Assembly: GCF_019279795.1 (NCBI RefSeq)
Contig: NC_056744.1
Coordinates: 1,512,396,495 to 1,512,460,494 of the forward strand
Origin: Protopterus annectens
Taxonomy: Eukaryota; Chordata; Ceratodontiformes; Protopteridae
Reading direction: 5' to 3'
DNA length: 64,000 nucleotides
The notes under the pieces are model-generated. The model saw only the letters and a program-made list of their open reading frames with translations, was not told the DNA's origin and made no database searches. A program made the translations under genes and the position numbers. This document shows positions 1 through 11,967 of the stretch, in pieces (positions within the stretch are counted from its first letter, which is position 1; each line of letters opens with the position of its first letter).

Positions 1-2851
1 TCCTCTTCCCTTGGTGCACTCACAGTTCCTTTGCATATATGGATAAATCTAGTGCAAGTGAGGCTTGCTTTAATTGCAAGCCGAGAGATAAAGGTTTTTT
101 TTTTTCTTTACATGTAGTACATCGTAGAAAATTATTTTAAATTTGCCTTCTTATATTATGTCTACTGCACACTCCCAAATGATCCATGAGAAACCTAAAA
201 GTCAATAAGATTATTGTTTACATAATATAGATAGAGCACTAGCATGCTTTTCTGCATTAACACTAATCGTACTGTCTCCTTGTGCTAAAAGTGACAAGTC
301 ATTGTAAAATACTTTAAGAAAATTGGTTCCAAGTGTATGGCTCATCCCCTATTGCAAATGTTCATTTATCTCTTGATTTCTTATGTAAAGGCTGATTAAA
401 AACATATAGAGGGGTTCCATTCAAAGCTCTATCTGTATATTTCTATCTGTATATTTCAGCACTTAGGTCAATTTTAGTAATGTGTTTACTGAAATATTTA
501 CAGAATCACACTCAGCACAGTCCCTATCAGATCTCTAAACTAGCCACATCAGCAATTTAATTGTCGAGCTTGTTTTCCTCATTGTTCCAGTCTGTATCAC
601 CACTGTAAATTTTTTTTAGCTTTATGAGGTGAAAGAACAACGTCAAATTGAACAAGTCAATGACTGCCTTCTTGGAGAGAAGGAAAGAGTAACTATATAT
701 AATTTATTTGAAAGATGCTTATTTGGTTTGTGGCAGTTTGGAGGTGAAAGGAGACGGCACTAAATTAAACTTCTCCTTGTCAGCTGAAATCATAAGAAAC
801 GAGGGCGGGGTTATGCAAAGTAAGAATGACCGCATTGTATGGTTTTGTAACTGTAGGCTTTTGAAAGAAAGAAGAGACAAAATAAGCAAACAGATAATTG
901 GGCTCCACATATTATTATAATAAGTATTATTATAATAAGTAATCACTCATGTTGCTACCTTCTATGAAATGGATATCTGACAAAACGCGTACTGTTTTTT
1001 GAAACATTGGTATTAAAATACATGGCTTAAACAATTAATACTTTGGCATTTAAAAATGACATTTTTGTGATTCTTTGCATGGAGCATTAGGCTTGAGTGT
1101 TGATTTGAAAAGAAAAATCTTTTCATTTCACTTATTTGCATTTGTAGCTATGTATTTGAAAGGTTACAGCTGAATAAATGAGAATAGTTATGACTGCAAA
1201 CTGAAAAGTTGAAATGAGTTTCCTTTCCATAAACAAATGTCTTGTATCATAAAATAACAACCACTCTACACATGAAATCTCCATTCTTATATCAAGAAAG
1301 TGAAGTCAGAGTGCTTCATTAGTGGTCTGTCCCTAAATATTATATTATTATGCCTTTAATGATCTAAATCAATTTCTTGTCACTATAACATGGGAAATAG
1401 TTTTGAGTTGCAACTGTGTAAAACACATATTGCCACTGAATGCTTATTCATTACCCTCCAAAGTAGACAGAAGACATAACTACAACTTAGGTCTACAAAA
1501 TGGCAAAAAGCCTCTAATCTGGCACACCTTTTTGTGACATACCTTAAAGTATGTTATAGTAAAATCACAAGAAAATTAAATGTTAAACTACACCCACAGG
1601 AAGGAAAACTGTATGAATTTTACTTTTCCTTGCAGTTTCTCCCTATAATAAGAGAGGTATAATGTTTTGTTATATTTAATTTGTAACACTATGACTTTAA
1701 GGTTGGTAATGAAGATCCATTTTCATTTATGTTACCATGGATGTACTTGATGAAATAGTAATTATTAGAAAATCCAATAAATTGCTGTCAAAACTGTGTT
1801 ACTTCATAAAAAAATTAATGTGGAATAATGAGTCAGCAACTGAGTTGCACTGAGAAAGGTTTAAAAATTCTGCTTAAGATGTTTTAAGTGTTATAATAAT
1901 TGCCTGAAGACAAATGTTAAAGTTGTCCCACATTACTAAAAGGGATATGAAGAAGAGTAAGGAACAGGGGAAAAAATAAGGGGCAAGAGGAAGGATAAGA
2001 GGAAAAAAGGGGAAAGAGAATGGAAGAAGAGAAAAGTGAAATATAAGGTTTTATATAAGTAGTCATAATTTGACTTACAACACAAACAGATTAGAATTGG
2101 CTTGTAAGAGTTTTCCCTATTCATTGTAAGTCGTGTACCTAATAGTCTAGAGAAGAGTGAAATATATTTTAGTAATTCTTAATTTATCAGCATGTTTAAA
2201 CTTACTGTTATTACTATAAACTGTTTTAAATATTGAATTATGAACTAATGCAAAAATTGTTTATTTCTCTATCAAGTCAAATAGAAATGCTTAAATGGAT
2301 AGCTATTGTTTGAATACCGCTTTTTTTGATAAATATTCTCATACATATTCACTGTCAAGTTATACAATTTTTGGCTTGGTAAGAATACTTATGGTAATGA
2401 GAATGGGTTCTATCTCAATCAAACAATGTTTTGCCAGTAAACTTACAATACACTTATTAAAATCAAAATCTAAAGTTACATAGATATATTGCTGTTCTCT
2501 CATACAAGAACAATTACATAATTTTCCATAAAATATATATTTGGAGCCTAAAGTTGGGCAATTTTGTTCAAGTTTTTGGAAAGATTATTAATCTGACTGG
2601 ATATTCGTATTCTGTCAGATTAGGAATGGATTTCATTCCATGTCAGTTAAAGGATTTACTGAAATTTAATTACTTTTTTAAAAAATGTTTTCCTTTTAAA
2701 GGCCCCAACCTAAATTCAAAACATATCATTCAATGGGAATTAGTAATTTGATAACAAAATATAACTTTTACAAAAAGGGGTTACAAGACTTAAATAGTAC
2801 AAACACTTGCTATTATATCCTTTTAACACTCTTAACTTTTGAGTAAATAAG
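1..2851 (+). other. Non-coding inter-ORF spacer of L1 copy B
   Basis: No convincing coding sequence is visible here. Short open frames (for example 708-920 and 2554-2751) recur in copy A but show no recognised domain and look like chance frames. The stretch is the counterpart of 12557-15417 in copy A and lies just upstream of the ORF2 start. It contains purine-rich and AT-rich tracts, including a poly-purine block at about 1960-2040. See the finding on the unusually long spacer of this family. Confidence 0.6.
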
Positions 2852-5800
2852 ATGGATTTGACCTTTCTTTCTTTGAATGTCAATGGTTTAAAGAACCCAA
2901 GGAAAAGGTTAAATTTATTAAAATATTTGAAATTAAATACAGCACAAGTAGTTTTTTTTACAAGAAACTCACTTTAAAGCAAACAATAGCTTATTTTGGA
3001 ATCCAAATGAATACTTAAAATTATCCAATTCTTCATACATTAAAAGATCTAGGAGTCTTAACATTATGGTAAAAAATACTATCTTCCTCCAAATCATTTA
3101 CAATTATGAAGATAAAGAGGGCCTTCTATCTATTATAATAATACAATTTAGTAACAGAATTTGGACATTAGTGAATGCCTATTGGTTTCCTGGAATTGGA
3201 GTTAAAACAATAAAAAAGCATTTAGAACTTATCATTAAAAACATTAAGGGTAGTTTGATTCTAGGAGGAGACTTTAACTGTTTACTAAGTGATTCAGAAA
3301 CCTCTAATAAAAGACCTTTTCGTATTACCTCTGTAGGAAAATATCTTAAAAAATGGACAGATAATTTACAGTTATATGATTTACTTTATCTCAAAAATGA
3401 TAATTCAGTAGAATTTTCTCACTCTGACTTTAGGCATAAGACCCAGACTAGAATTGATAAAATATTTATATCTCAAGAGCTAAAAACAAAAATATCATAC
3501 TTTACAATAATCCTGTGTCCTATATCTGATCACGATGCACTCATTTTTAATCTTCAAACAGATTTTAAGAAACTGTCCTTCACTAAAAGAATTCCAGCTT
3601 ATATTACTAAATTAAAGCAGTTTAAACTTTGGCTAGACTCAGAAATAAAACTTTTTCTAGACACTAAACTAACTAGTGAGGTAAATGTAATAATCCTATG
3701 GGATTCCTTAAAAGCTACCTATACAACAAAATTATTACATGGTTTAATAACAAAACAAAATTTTGGGAGTCCGAACTATCTAACATACAAAAACAAATTG
3801 CATTAATAAACAATGATAATACAAAAGTTTTATCAAATAAGAAAAAATAAATTGAATCTTTAAATAAAAAATATAATGACATTTTAACTCACAAAACTAA
3901 TTTAGCCCTAGAAAATTAAAATTAAACTCTTATTCTGTTTCTCCAAAGTATATGGCAATCTGGCATTGAGAGTAAAAAGACACTCCATTGAACATAATAT
4001 TATAAGTGTAGCTCATGAAGGTAGGAATAATAAAAAAGTTTCTGACATAAGAGATATTCTAGATGCCTTCAAATATCCCTTCTCAGAACAATACAAAAAC
4101 AAAGATCTTCAACAGAATATTTCAGATCATAATCTAGACTTTTCTAAATTAAAAAACTTACCAGAGAACATAATTAATGTAATTCAAAAACAAATTTCCC
4201 TAAAGGAAATTAATGAAAAGATTAAAGAAAGCAAAAATAACAAATCACCAGGCATAGACAGTATTACTAATGAAATATATAAGCTTTTGCCATCCTCAGC
4301 TATACCAGTTCTACATAAGGCTTTAAATGAATCGTACTTACAAGGCACAATTCCACCTTCATGGCGATATTCATTAATTACTGCTATACTAAAAAAAATA
4401 AAGATTCTCACTTATGTCGTTCATATAGACCAATCTCTTTGATTAATAATGATTATAAAATTTTAATGTCCATTTTAGTTAATTGATTCAAGAAATCACT
4501 AACACACCTTATCACTGAAGATCAAACAAGATTAATTTATAATAGGCATACTCAAGATAACATTCAAAGAATTCTGACCATCATAGACATATTAAATAGG
4601 GATAATCAAGAAGCTCTTATAATCACCCTTGACATTGAAAAGGCCTTTGACTCCCTGAACTGGAATTTTCTTTTTAAAATTCTTGAATCATATAAATTCC
4701 CTAACCAATTTATTAACTTTATAAAAATATTTATAACAATAATTTAGCCTATGTAAAATTAGGACCATTTACATCTGAATCTATTGAAATTACTAGGGGT
4801 ACCAAACAAGGTTGTCCAATGTCTCCAGTCTTATTTGCATTAGCAATAGAACCTTTTTCCTTGAAAATTCATTCTAACCCTAAAATTAAAGGCTTTAATA
4901 TATATATATAATCAGTTTGAATCTAAAATAATGCTATTTGCAGATGATAATTTACTTACATTAATGAACTCAGGAGAATCTTTACAAGAATTAGAATTAC
5001 TAGTTAAAAACTTGTATGCTATATCAGGGCTTAAATTCAGTAGTTCTAAATCCAATCACATATTGTTAAATAAAAAAAAATAATGATAACACTAAATCTA
5101 CTAAGAGTGGAATAGCCGGGAAACAGGTATCTTCTTTAAAATATTTAGGGGTTGTATTGTGTGCTAATATAGAATTAACTTTAAATACCAATTATAACAA
5201 CATAGTGAACATATTAAAAACTCTTACAGAGAAATTACATTGCTGTATCTATTTCTATATTACCAAGTAAAAATATTTTAAGAGAAATAAATAGAATTAT
5301 TTTAAAATTCTTGTGGTACCCAAATAAAACTAGAATAGCTTTATCAAACCATATTAGACCATGGGAAATGGCAGGAATAAAAGTTCCTGACTTAGAATCA
5401 TACATTAAAGCTTCTAATCTCAGAACAATATTAAATTGGATTGATCCAACATTTTCTTCAGCATGGAAATCCCTACATGCAACCATTATCCTAAATGAAA
5501 ATAGATGAATAAAAAAATTACAACTAAATGATCTGATTAATAAATGTTGGTATGCACTTTGTGTCAATCTACAATATAATATTATTAAACCCACAAATCT
5601 AAATTATATAAATTACTTTTAGATGTTTTGTTAACAAAAATACTGATATTAAACTATGGATATAACTACTATACCCCTTTAAAATTACAAAAAAACTTTT
5701 TCAATAATATCAATGCAGATATTCTTAGCAACTGAAAAGTGAAAACATTTACATGCTGGTATCATTGTATAATGAACTTAGTTACTCTCGATACAAAATA

Positions 5801-6605
5801 AATTTATTGAAACTTTTAATCTGTTGTAATCAGATTGGTTAGCTCTCAACAGTATACTTCCATTTACTCAAGATCTATGTAGAATAATAAAGAACTCTCC
5901 CTTTTCATCTGCACCTAAATTTATAATTCTTATACATGAAATCCTACATGGAGAACTTATGTGGAAAAATTTAATCTCAAAACTCTACGAAGTCATAATT
6001 AACTACAAAACTATTCCTAATCAGAAATTTTGGGACTTTATTGCCAGGGATTATACATTATCCTTAACCTCTGAAAATAAAACTAATCTTCTATACTCCA
6101 TTAAATTAACTTCTAATTTACAAGTATGGAGAATTTTTTCTTGGAAATTTTTGCATAGAGCATTCTATACTCCTAATAGAATTGCTAAATTTAATCTTTC
6201 TAAGGAGGTAACGTGTTGGAGATGCTCTCTAAAGTGTAAGGCTGATTGGTCTCATATCTTCTATAAATGTTAACTCATTAAAAATGTTGGGAAGACATTG
6301 AACATTTCCTTAAAGCTATCTTTAATGATTCCTTTGAATATAAATGATTCTATTACAATAAATAACAAAAATAAATGTATTCTTTGAACAATTTTGGCAG
6401 TGGCCAAAAAATGCATCACAAGAATTTGGATGTCATCCTCCATTCCAACTATTGAGGACTTCATTACTCTACTGGATGAAATAGCATCAATGGAAATAAA
6501 AGTAAAAAAAAACTAAGAATTTCTCCTAGAAAATAGACTAATAATCCTCGGAAGAATGTTTTCTCTCTTATTAAGACAATGAATCCAGATAAGACTTCAT
6601 CTAAT
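2852..6605 (+). pseudogene. L1 ORF2 (AP-endonuclease + reverse transcriptase), broken, copy B
   Basis: ORF2 of an L1-type LINE normally nicks target DNA and copies its own RNA at the nick. The frame begins at an ATG at 2852 with the endonuclease start MDLTFLSLNVNGL. The endonuclease shows GDFN (near 3270) and SDHDAL (near 3527). RT pieces follow: SWRYSLITA, YRPISLINND, LDIEKAFDSLNW (about 4630) and a motif C frame reading FADDNLL (about 4940). The C-terminus keeps the Cys-rich motif CWRCSLKCKADWSHIFYKC (about 6213-6270). It is not functional: there are frameshifts throughout, an in-frame TGA after ILVN (near 4485), and a deletion of about 78 bases near 5235 relative to copy A. The stop in the ILVN region is shared with copies A and D; copy C reads through there. 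Confidence 0.85.
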
Positions 6606-7076
6606 TAATCAATATAGAAGCAAGAACTATTGAATATTGTATAACCCCTTTTTTGTTAATATTATTTGCTATTCCCATTCTTATTTGAGGCCTGTGTAAA
6701 TTTTGTACATAGTTTACGATTATTTGTCATTTAAATTAGTAAATTACCCTGTTTTCTAAATTGTTATTGGAAAATCAAATAAAAAATTTGAGTAAAAAAA
6801 AACATTTTTAAAAAGAAGATTTGGCTCCATCTTGTGGATTGTTTTGGAATGACAAGTTAAATGGAGATAAAAATATTGTTAATAGTAACAAACTTTAAAA
6901 CATTCAAATACATTAAAAGCCATTAATTACCATATTAAAACATTTTTGAGTAGATACCTTAAAAAATGGTCTTGTTAAAAACTTTAAAAGTTTTCTTGAG
7001 GTAAAGAGAGGTTAGGAGTTGATTAAGTGTGATTAAAAATCATTGTGTTGAGTGGTTAAAGTATCTCCCTTCATTA

Positions 7077-8086
7077 TTACAGTTTAGCTGCCCTTAACTT
7101 TAAAAGGGTAGTTATAGATATATGTTCATTCAATCCAGTTTTTTTATTGGCTTCCAGGGTGATCTGCCACCAGAGCTCCTTATATCCAATAGTCTCTTCC
7201 CATAGGCCACTCCGTTCATTTTTGTCCACTTTTTCCAGGACAAAAAATAAGTAGTGGGCATTGGTACATTCTTGGCTATGTTTATATAAGACATTAGTGT
7301 CCTTCTTGTTCTGTAAATCGTATGTGTGCTCATATATTCTTTTTCTTAATCTACGTTCAGTTTTTCCAATGTAAAATGCATCACATACCTGACACTTTGC
7401 CAAATAAATAAGGCCACTAGTGTCACAATTTATAAATTCTTTACTTTCCAATGCCGTGTTTCTACACTCTAAAAAAAATACTCTCTTTGTTGTAAACATA
7501 TCCACACTGTGAACAATGCCCACACTTAAAAGTTCCTTTCCTCTTTTTATTCTTAACAATTCCCTTATCATGACAGGATTCTAACAAATTTTTCAGATTT
7601 CTAGAAATTTTGTATACAATTTAAATTGTTTCCTTTTTTATTTTGTCCAGATCAGTGAAAGCCACAAACCTGTCCTATTCACTATTCACAATCTCTCTTA
7701 TCATTGTTGAACTGGCATTGAACTCTAAAACCAAGACCTTATCAAAATCTTCTAGATTGTCTGTTTTTCCCAATTTGGTGGATGTCTCATCCCTATTGTC
7801 ATGCCTAGAATAGGCTGATATTTTCCTGTCCAACCTTCTAGTACCTCTTTTTCACTTCAGCCAATAAATAATCAGGGTATTTCATTGTTTTAAACATTCT
7901 TCTTAAGAAATCAATTTCTTTGTAAAAATCTTCATTTTTTTGAGGTAATCCTGCAGGCTCTTATGTATTGCCCTTTTACTATATTATTTTTATAGTGTCT
8001 AGGATATGCACTATCAAAGTGTTGATATGAGTTGGAAAATGTTTTTTTTTTTTTTCTGAAAACCTTGGAATTTAATTCATAATTAC
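7077..8086 (-). pseudogene. PLE GIY-YIG endonuclease domain and linker, copy B
   Basis: This is the C-terminal nuclease of the PLE polyprotein, which cuts the target for insertion. The open part is 7077-7571. It carries the GIY-YIG core as GLIYLAKCQVCDAFYIGKT followed by the Arg helix RRLRKRIYEH. Downstream come a Glu-containing segment (KELWW) and the terminal Asn motif (GLNEH), all typical of the nuclease family. Upstream of the core is a Cys-rich linker, intact in copy A as KCGQCSQCGY. From 7571 to 8086 the frame toward the RT is interrupted by frameshifts; it aligns with the cleaner 19708-20415 of copy A. The protein ends at LKLRAAKL with a stop at about 7077. Confidence 0.85.
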
Positions 8087-9304
8087 CTACTGTAATGTCT
8101 CACTACTTATCTTGTATGTGAATTCCAGAAAATTAATACTTTTATTCAGGTAATCAATAAAATAAACAACTTCATTTTCTGGTGATACCCAAAATATTAT
8201 TATATCATTCAAGAATCTCGTTAAGAGAATCCAGTTCTCCTTATACATAGATCCCAACACCATTTTTTCCTCCCATTTTGCCAGGACTAAATTGGCGTAG
8301 GTGGGTGCGCAAGCTGCACCCATCGCAACACCTTTTGTCTGATGAAAAAATTCACCTTTAAAACAAATGAAGTTGTATTTTAAAACCAAATAAATAAGTT
8401 GCATTACTATCACCCTTTCATCCAAGGTCAAATAATTTTGTTCATAAATAATTTCTTCCAGGTTTAAACCTTCTCTATGAGGTAAAGTGGAAAAAAGGTC
8501 AACTATATTGATGGTCAGGAAGGATAAACTTTCCTTGCATGTTTCCTGTTTTAGACTCCTTAAAAAGTCCCATGAATCCCTTAAGATGTTCTTTCTTTTT
8601 AACAATAAACCTTTCAGTTTACTATAAACATATTTTGCAAGGGGCAAGGTTTTAGATCCGTCTTCTAATACAATAGCCCTTATGGCAGGATCTTTTCCAT
8701 TTTTATGTGTTTTTCCAAATAAGTCTTCTAGTATCAAATCAGTTCTTTGATATGCTATATTTATGTCATTCCTAGAAATGGTTACATAGTTATTGGGATC
8801 CCTTAATATGTTATTCATCTTTCCTTCGTAACTAAAACTATCCATCAAATCCATTCCCCCTCCTTTGTCTTGCTTCATGATCTTTAAATTCATGTAATTT
8901 CTGAGCTCGTTAAGGATATTAATTTCAGCTGGGTCTAAATTCCTTCCATATATCACTTTGCTATAGTTTTTTTTTCTGATCTCTTTCTCTACCAAAACCT
9001 CAAAATGTTTGATTTGGGGGTGTAAGAGTGAGTTGTAAGTACATTTTCTCACTAATCTTTCAGGTTCTGCATTTAATTTGTGGTCAAACAATATAAGAAA
9101 ATTATTTTTTCTTGTGAAAACCTTTATATCCATCAAAGTTTTTGCCCAATCTCCCTGTCTTAATGGTATAAATTTAATTCCTTTTGATACAAGTCTAAAA
9201 TGTTCTCTTATCAGTGACACAAAGCTGAAATTATAAATACTATAATCTTCACATATATATCTAAAAGGGTTGTCTTTATCCTGTTCTACATCAATCTTTT
9301 CCAA
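8087..9304 (-). pseudogene. PLE reverse transcriptase, copy B, with mutated catalytic site
   Basis: PLE reverse transcriptases are related to telomerase RT. Visible motifs in order are a KPADKGG-like block (here KQDKGGG), KTHKNGK, the motif A region INIVDLFSTLP, HQTKGVAMGAACAPTYANL, motif C as FLNDIIIFW, and the downstream NFLEFTYKIS. Motif C should read F-x-D-D; copy A reads FLDDI, so the first catalytic Asp is Asn here. About 31 residues present in copy A between ILEDL and KTHKNG are deleted. The frame ends prematurely at 8087, before the thumb motif that copy A keeps as QYLDVEIYKG. The coding frame overlaps the end of ORF1 and no ATG marks its beginning, so translation probably relied on ORF1. 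Inactive as it stands. Confidence 0.85.
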
Positions 9305-9330
9305 GGCAGGGTGGGTAGTACAGGAATTGG

Positions 9331-10476
9331 TTAGTACCTCCCCCTCCCTCTTTTCGCTCCCCCATGAAAATTTGGAAATTCTTGTTGTTGTTGTTCGGTT
9401 CTGTTTCTGATTTTGTCAGAGCTACGTAGTGGGAGATATTCAGAAATGTCATCTAGTTCTGTGACTTGTTCACCCACTCTTGTTAATTCTCCAGTTTTAC
9501 TATTTATTCTGTCTCTATTTTTGTTCCTCTCCCAAAACCTACCCCCAGACTTTGGTTTTGGGTAACTAGTGTTGTTCTTGTAATATAAAATATCCCACTC
9601 TAATTTCTTGATCTTTCTTTTAATAAGGTCACTACATTGTCCATCAACCTCTTTTTGAGCACTGTGATATTTTTCCTGTTCAGCTGGAATTGTAAACCTC
9701 AAATAATTTTTAATACATTCATTCATTGTTTCTCTATCCTTATTTAGTACCAACTTCACTCTATTATTCTCATCAATAATACAGTTTAAAATCTCAAGCC
9801 CACATCTGTTAAATATTTCTAACAACTCTTTATGAAAAACACTTCCTGGGACCACATTATTAGGATACTTCAAAATTCTTAATCCCTTGGGAACAATTTG
9901 TCCTGATATACATTCTTTAAAATAATTATTTTCTATGTTTATACTTTTACATTTAAAAATCTGTCTTTGAAATTTATTTAACTGGTTCTTAAAACTGTCC
10001 ATTTCCAGCCCCAGAATAAAGGTTTTATTCTTAAAATCTGTTGAAAAAGAAACCTGGAGCCATTCTTTGAAGTCTACATGTTTAACGTTATTCCTAGCAC
10101 CCAAATTCCGTTTCTCTTTCCCAAGTGGAATTGGGAACGCGCGGCTCGCATTAAGGCTATTTTCTTCATCCCTGTTTCTTAAATTTCTCTGGGTTTGGTT
10201 GAAATATTGTTCGTCATTACTGTCAGTACCATCCATGGTGTTGCCAGTATTTATATATCCTCCAGGGGCTATATTTTCGCTCCTTTTCACTCCATGATTA
10301 ACAGCCATTTCCTGATTCAGCCCCTCATGAATCTTAGACACTAGATGCACCATTGATTTGCTTAGAGGTGTTAGGAGGTCGATCAATTGGGTTAACTGGC
10401 CAATCAGTTTCCTTGCTTGGCCCAACCCTTCTTTGCCATTTCTTTCCTCTGCTTCTCCACTCATTTCGCCATACAT
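9331..10476 (-). CDS. PLE ORF1, unknown function (about 380 aa), copy B
   Basis: An open frame sits upstream of the RT in the same element; I do not recognise a domain. The likely start is the ATG of MYGEMSGEAEE at 10476 (another ATG at 10464); upstream codons lie in the terminal repeat. The first 60 residues are rich in Leu and polar residues with a heptad-like spacing (LIGQLTQLIDLLTPLSK), suggesting a helix or coiled coil. The middle (about 140-300) is basic and mixed, and the last 60 residues are Arg/Gly/Glu-rich, ending RGRGRY. This resembles a nucleic-acid-binding upstream protein, which is inference. The stop at 9331 lies just before the RT region. A partial inverted copy is at 21870-22392. 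This is the only family 1 PLE reading frame still open over its full length. Confidence 0.7.
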   Translation of the reverse strand: MYGEMSGEAEERNGKEGLGQARKLIGQLTQLIDLLTPLSKSMVHLVSKIHEGLNQEMAVNHGVKRSENIAPGGYINTGNTMDGTDSNDEQYFNQTQRNLRNRDEENSLNASRAFPIPLGKEKRNLGARNNVKHVDFKEWLQVSFSTDFKNKTFILGLEMDSFKNQLNKFQRQIFKCKSINIENNYFKECISGQIVPKGLRILKYPNNVVPGSVFHKELLEIFNRCGLEILNCIIDENNRVKLVLNKDRETMNECIKNYLRFTIPAEQEKYHSAQKEVDGQCSDLIKRKIKKLEWDILYYKNNTSYPKPKSGGRFWERNKNRDRINSKTGELTRVGEQVTELDDISEYLPLRSSDKIRNRTEQQQQEFPNFHGGAKRGRGRY

Positions 10477-10644
10477 GGTAAGACCCAATCTACCAAGTAC
10501 AACAAAAATAATCAAGTGGGCTTAGTAAAAACAGTAAAGTCCAAAAAAAAAAAGCTCAAAGCAGATGGTGAAGCAATGAAGCACTGATAACTGTACGCTA
10601 AGTCACAAAGTTTATTCCACAAACAAACACATTAACTCTCACAA

Positions 10645-10677
10645 AATACTTTTTCATTTTACAATGAACTTCATCAG
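10645..10677 (-). ncRNA. Degenerate hammerhead-ribozyme-like motif, PLE family 1
   Basis: The conserved core CTGATGA lies at 10677-10671 (- strand). It is followed by a six-base-pair hairpin TTCATT/AATGAA with loop GTAA at 10668-10653, the place of stem II. The GAAA that should follow is smeared into an A-rich stretch (atgaaaaagt), so the core is probably dead. Hammerhead motifs in PLE terminal repeats are established for many eukaryotes; the call here rests on position and partial core. Confidence 0.5.
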
Positions 10678-10701
10678 ATATTGGCTTGATTGAGCATTCC
10701 C

Positions 10702-10710
10702 ATTTATATA
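10702..10710 (-). promoter_or_regulatory. TATA box of PLE family 1
   Basis: TATATAAAT on the - strand. Transcription would be expected to start about 25-35 bases downstream, which is right at the hammerhead-like core. The same spacing is seen at 60638 (family 2) and 59065 (family 3). Confidence 0.5.
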
Positions 10711-11224
10711 ACCCTCCCATTACAACACAACCAATGAGAAAACAATAAACCAAATAGTCTCATATTATATTAATTGAAAGATCCCTTGGACCAATTATAC
10801 ACAAAAAATACATGAAGTGTGCATAAAATCTATTTGTATTGCTGAACAGAAATTTAATCCTATCAATGGTTTAATTTCACGTACAGGTACATTTAAAATA
10901 ATTTTGAGAAAAAAACTTTATAAAAGAATTAATAATATTTGCAAAGTAAAATAAAAACATAAAAAACTGCTTTTCCTATAAATATTACCATTAAAACCCA
11001 TTTTTTTGGGGGGCGGAGCCTAGATGGCCATCTGGTAACTGCTTTATTCTTGAGCTCCACATCAGTTATTAGAAAAGGAAAATTATTACTTAAAATTCTA
11101 TTATTTGCTCTTTAAAAGTTGTACAAATTGTTTGAGAACTTTTAATCTACTAGATATCCAACTTTGGAGCTTTTTCTTTAAAAAAAAATCCTGTCAAAAT
11201 GGTTGAGTATTTAGCTGAACAGAG

Positions 11225-11967
11225 ATGAGCAATTCAAAATCCTTACAGTCTGACTCCTCACTAAAAAAAGAGATCCAGTCTATAGCTACCAATCTCCAGG
11301 AATTACCCTTAAAGATGGATAGATTCACTGACAACCTGGAAAATTTAAAGCTAAACTGTCAACAACAAACTGATGTTTTGAAGGAGATCCTCCAGCAACA
11401 ACAGTCTAAAATCCTGGATATTGAAACTTCACTGAGTGATATAGATGAAAGACTTAAGGAAGATGAATCTCACTGCAAACTCATTCTGCAACAAAATAAC
11501 TGGCTGATAAACAAAGTGGATGATGTTGAAATTAGAGAAAAAAGAACAAATATTAGAATTTTTGGTCTCCCTGAAAGAACAGAAGGAGAAGATATTGCCT
11601 CGTTTTTAAATTCCTGGTTACCTGATTTTTTGGGCTTGAAGGAAAGTCTGTGCTATGGGATTGAAAGAGCGCATAGAGCCATTCGGAAATCTATTTCTTC
11701 TTCTCCAAATGCTTCACCAAGATCCATAGTTGTGAAGATTCTTTCCTTCCTAGATAAAGAACTTATACTAAAAACAGCTTGGAGAAAAAGTCCCTTATCA
11801 TTCAAAGGAAATAAAATAAGGTTTGACAATGACTACTCCACAAGAGTCCTGGAATTGAGAAAAACCTCTTGGCCACTGTTAAACTGTTAAAACAAAATAA
11901 AATCAAGGTGCAGCTTGTCTATCCAGTCAAAATCAAAATTTTCCATCAGAATGAAATGAGATCTTAA
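11225..11967 (+). pseudogene. L1 ORF1 (RNA-binding chaperone), copy A, one frameshift
   Basis: The ATG at 11225 opens a frame of 221 codons to 11890. L1 ORF1 proteins form trimers through a coiled coil, bind the element's RNA and act in the ribonucleoprotein. Residues about 15-100 form a clear coiled coil (NLKLNCQQQTDVLKEILQQQ). Residues about 108-115 carry the RRM hallmark (TNIRIFGLPE), followed by an acidic stretch and RAHRAI. The C-terminal domain shows AWRKSPLSFKGNKIRF. Near 11875 a one-base shift breaks the frame; the other frame continues VKLLKQNKIKVQLVYPVKIK to a stop at 11965-11967. I see no CCHC zinc knuckle, so it looks L1-type rather than the classical Xenopus Tx1 type. It is shorter than mammalian ORF1p. 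Confidence 0.85.

Larger units (their letters stand above)
1..6802 (+). mobile_element. L1-like LINE, copy B (5' part outside window)
   Basis: This is a non-LTR retrotransposon of the L1/Tx1 superfamily. It ends in a short 3' UTR with the sequence aatcaaataaaaaatttgag and a run of A at about 6793-6802. From base 1 it aligns by eye with copy A from about 12557 onward, so the window opens inside the repeat that lies between ORF1 and ORF2 of this family. ORF1 of copy B should lie to the left of the window. ORF2 is heavily damaged. The 3' end joins directly to the 3' end of a Penelope-like element on the other strand, the same junction seen in copies A and D. Confidence 0.85.
6803..10677 (-). mobile_element. 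Penelope-like element, family 1, copy B
   Basis: This endonuclease-bearing PLE runs right to left: terminal repeat with TATA box and hammerhead-like fold (10530-11007), ORF1 (9331-10476), RT (8087-9304), GIY-YIG endonuclease (7077 to about 7630), then about 270 bases of 3' UTR that stop abruptly at the poly(A) tail of L1 copy B. No second terminal repeat follows EN before the LINE, so the LINE appears to sit inside the PLE 3' UTR. The RT-EN part has several frameshifts and one mutated catalytic residue, so the copy is dead. Confidence 0.85.
10530..11007 (-). promoter_or_regulatory. PLE terminal repeat region (promoter, ribozyme-like fold, poly(A) signal)
   Basis: Read on the - strand, this stretch has a TATA box TATATAAAT (10702-10710), a hammerhead-like core about 33 bases later (10671-10677), then GGAATAAAC (a poly(A) signal, about 10608-10616), then the 5' leader of PLE-B ORF1. 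The part to the right (about 10711-11007) is AT-rich and ends at the L1-A 5' end. PLEs commonly form tandem arrays that share such a pseudo-LTR. I therefore read it as both the 3' end of PLE-A (remainder of its 3' UTR beyond the inserted LINE) and the 5' end of PLE-B. Confidence 0.65.

Noticed and set aside
708-920. Small conserved frame in the L1 spacer (also at 13270-13476)
   Set aside because: Conservation is explained by recent duplication of the compound; changes between the copies show no coding bias that I can see and the frame has no domain.
1936-2124. Hydrophobic short protein on the - strand rich in Phe, Leu and Ser
   Set aside because: It is the complement of a purine-rich low-complexity tract; the same appears at 14428-14670.
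5235-5594. Open frames antisense to L1 ORF2 (also at 17861-18220 and 27802-28161)
   Set aside because: They recur in every L1 copy because they mirror the same ORF2 region; no domain is present.
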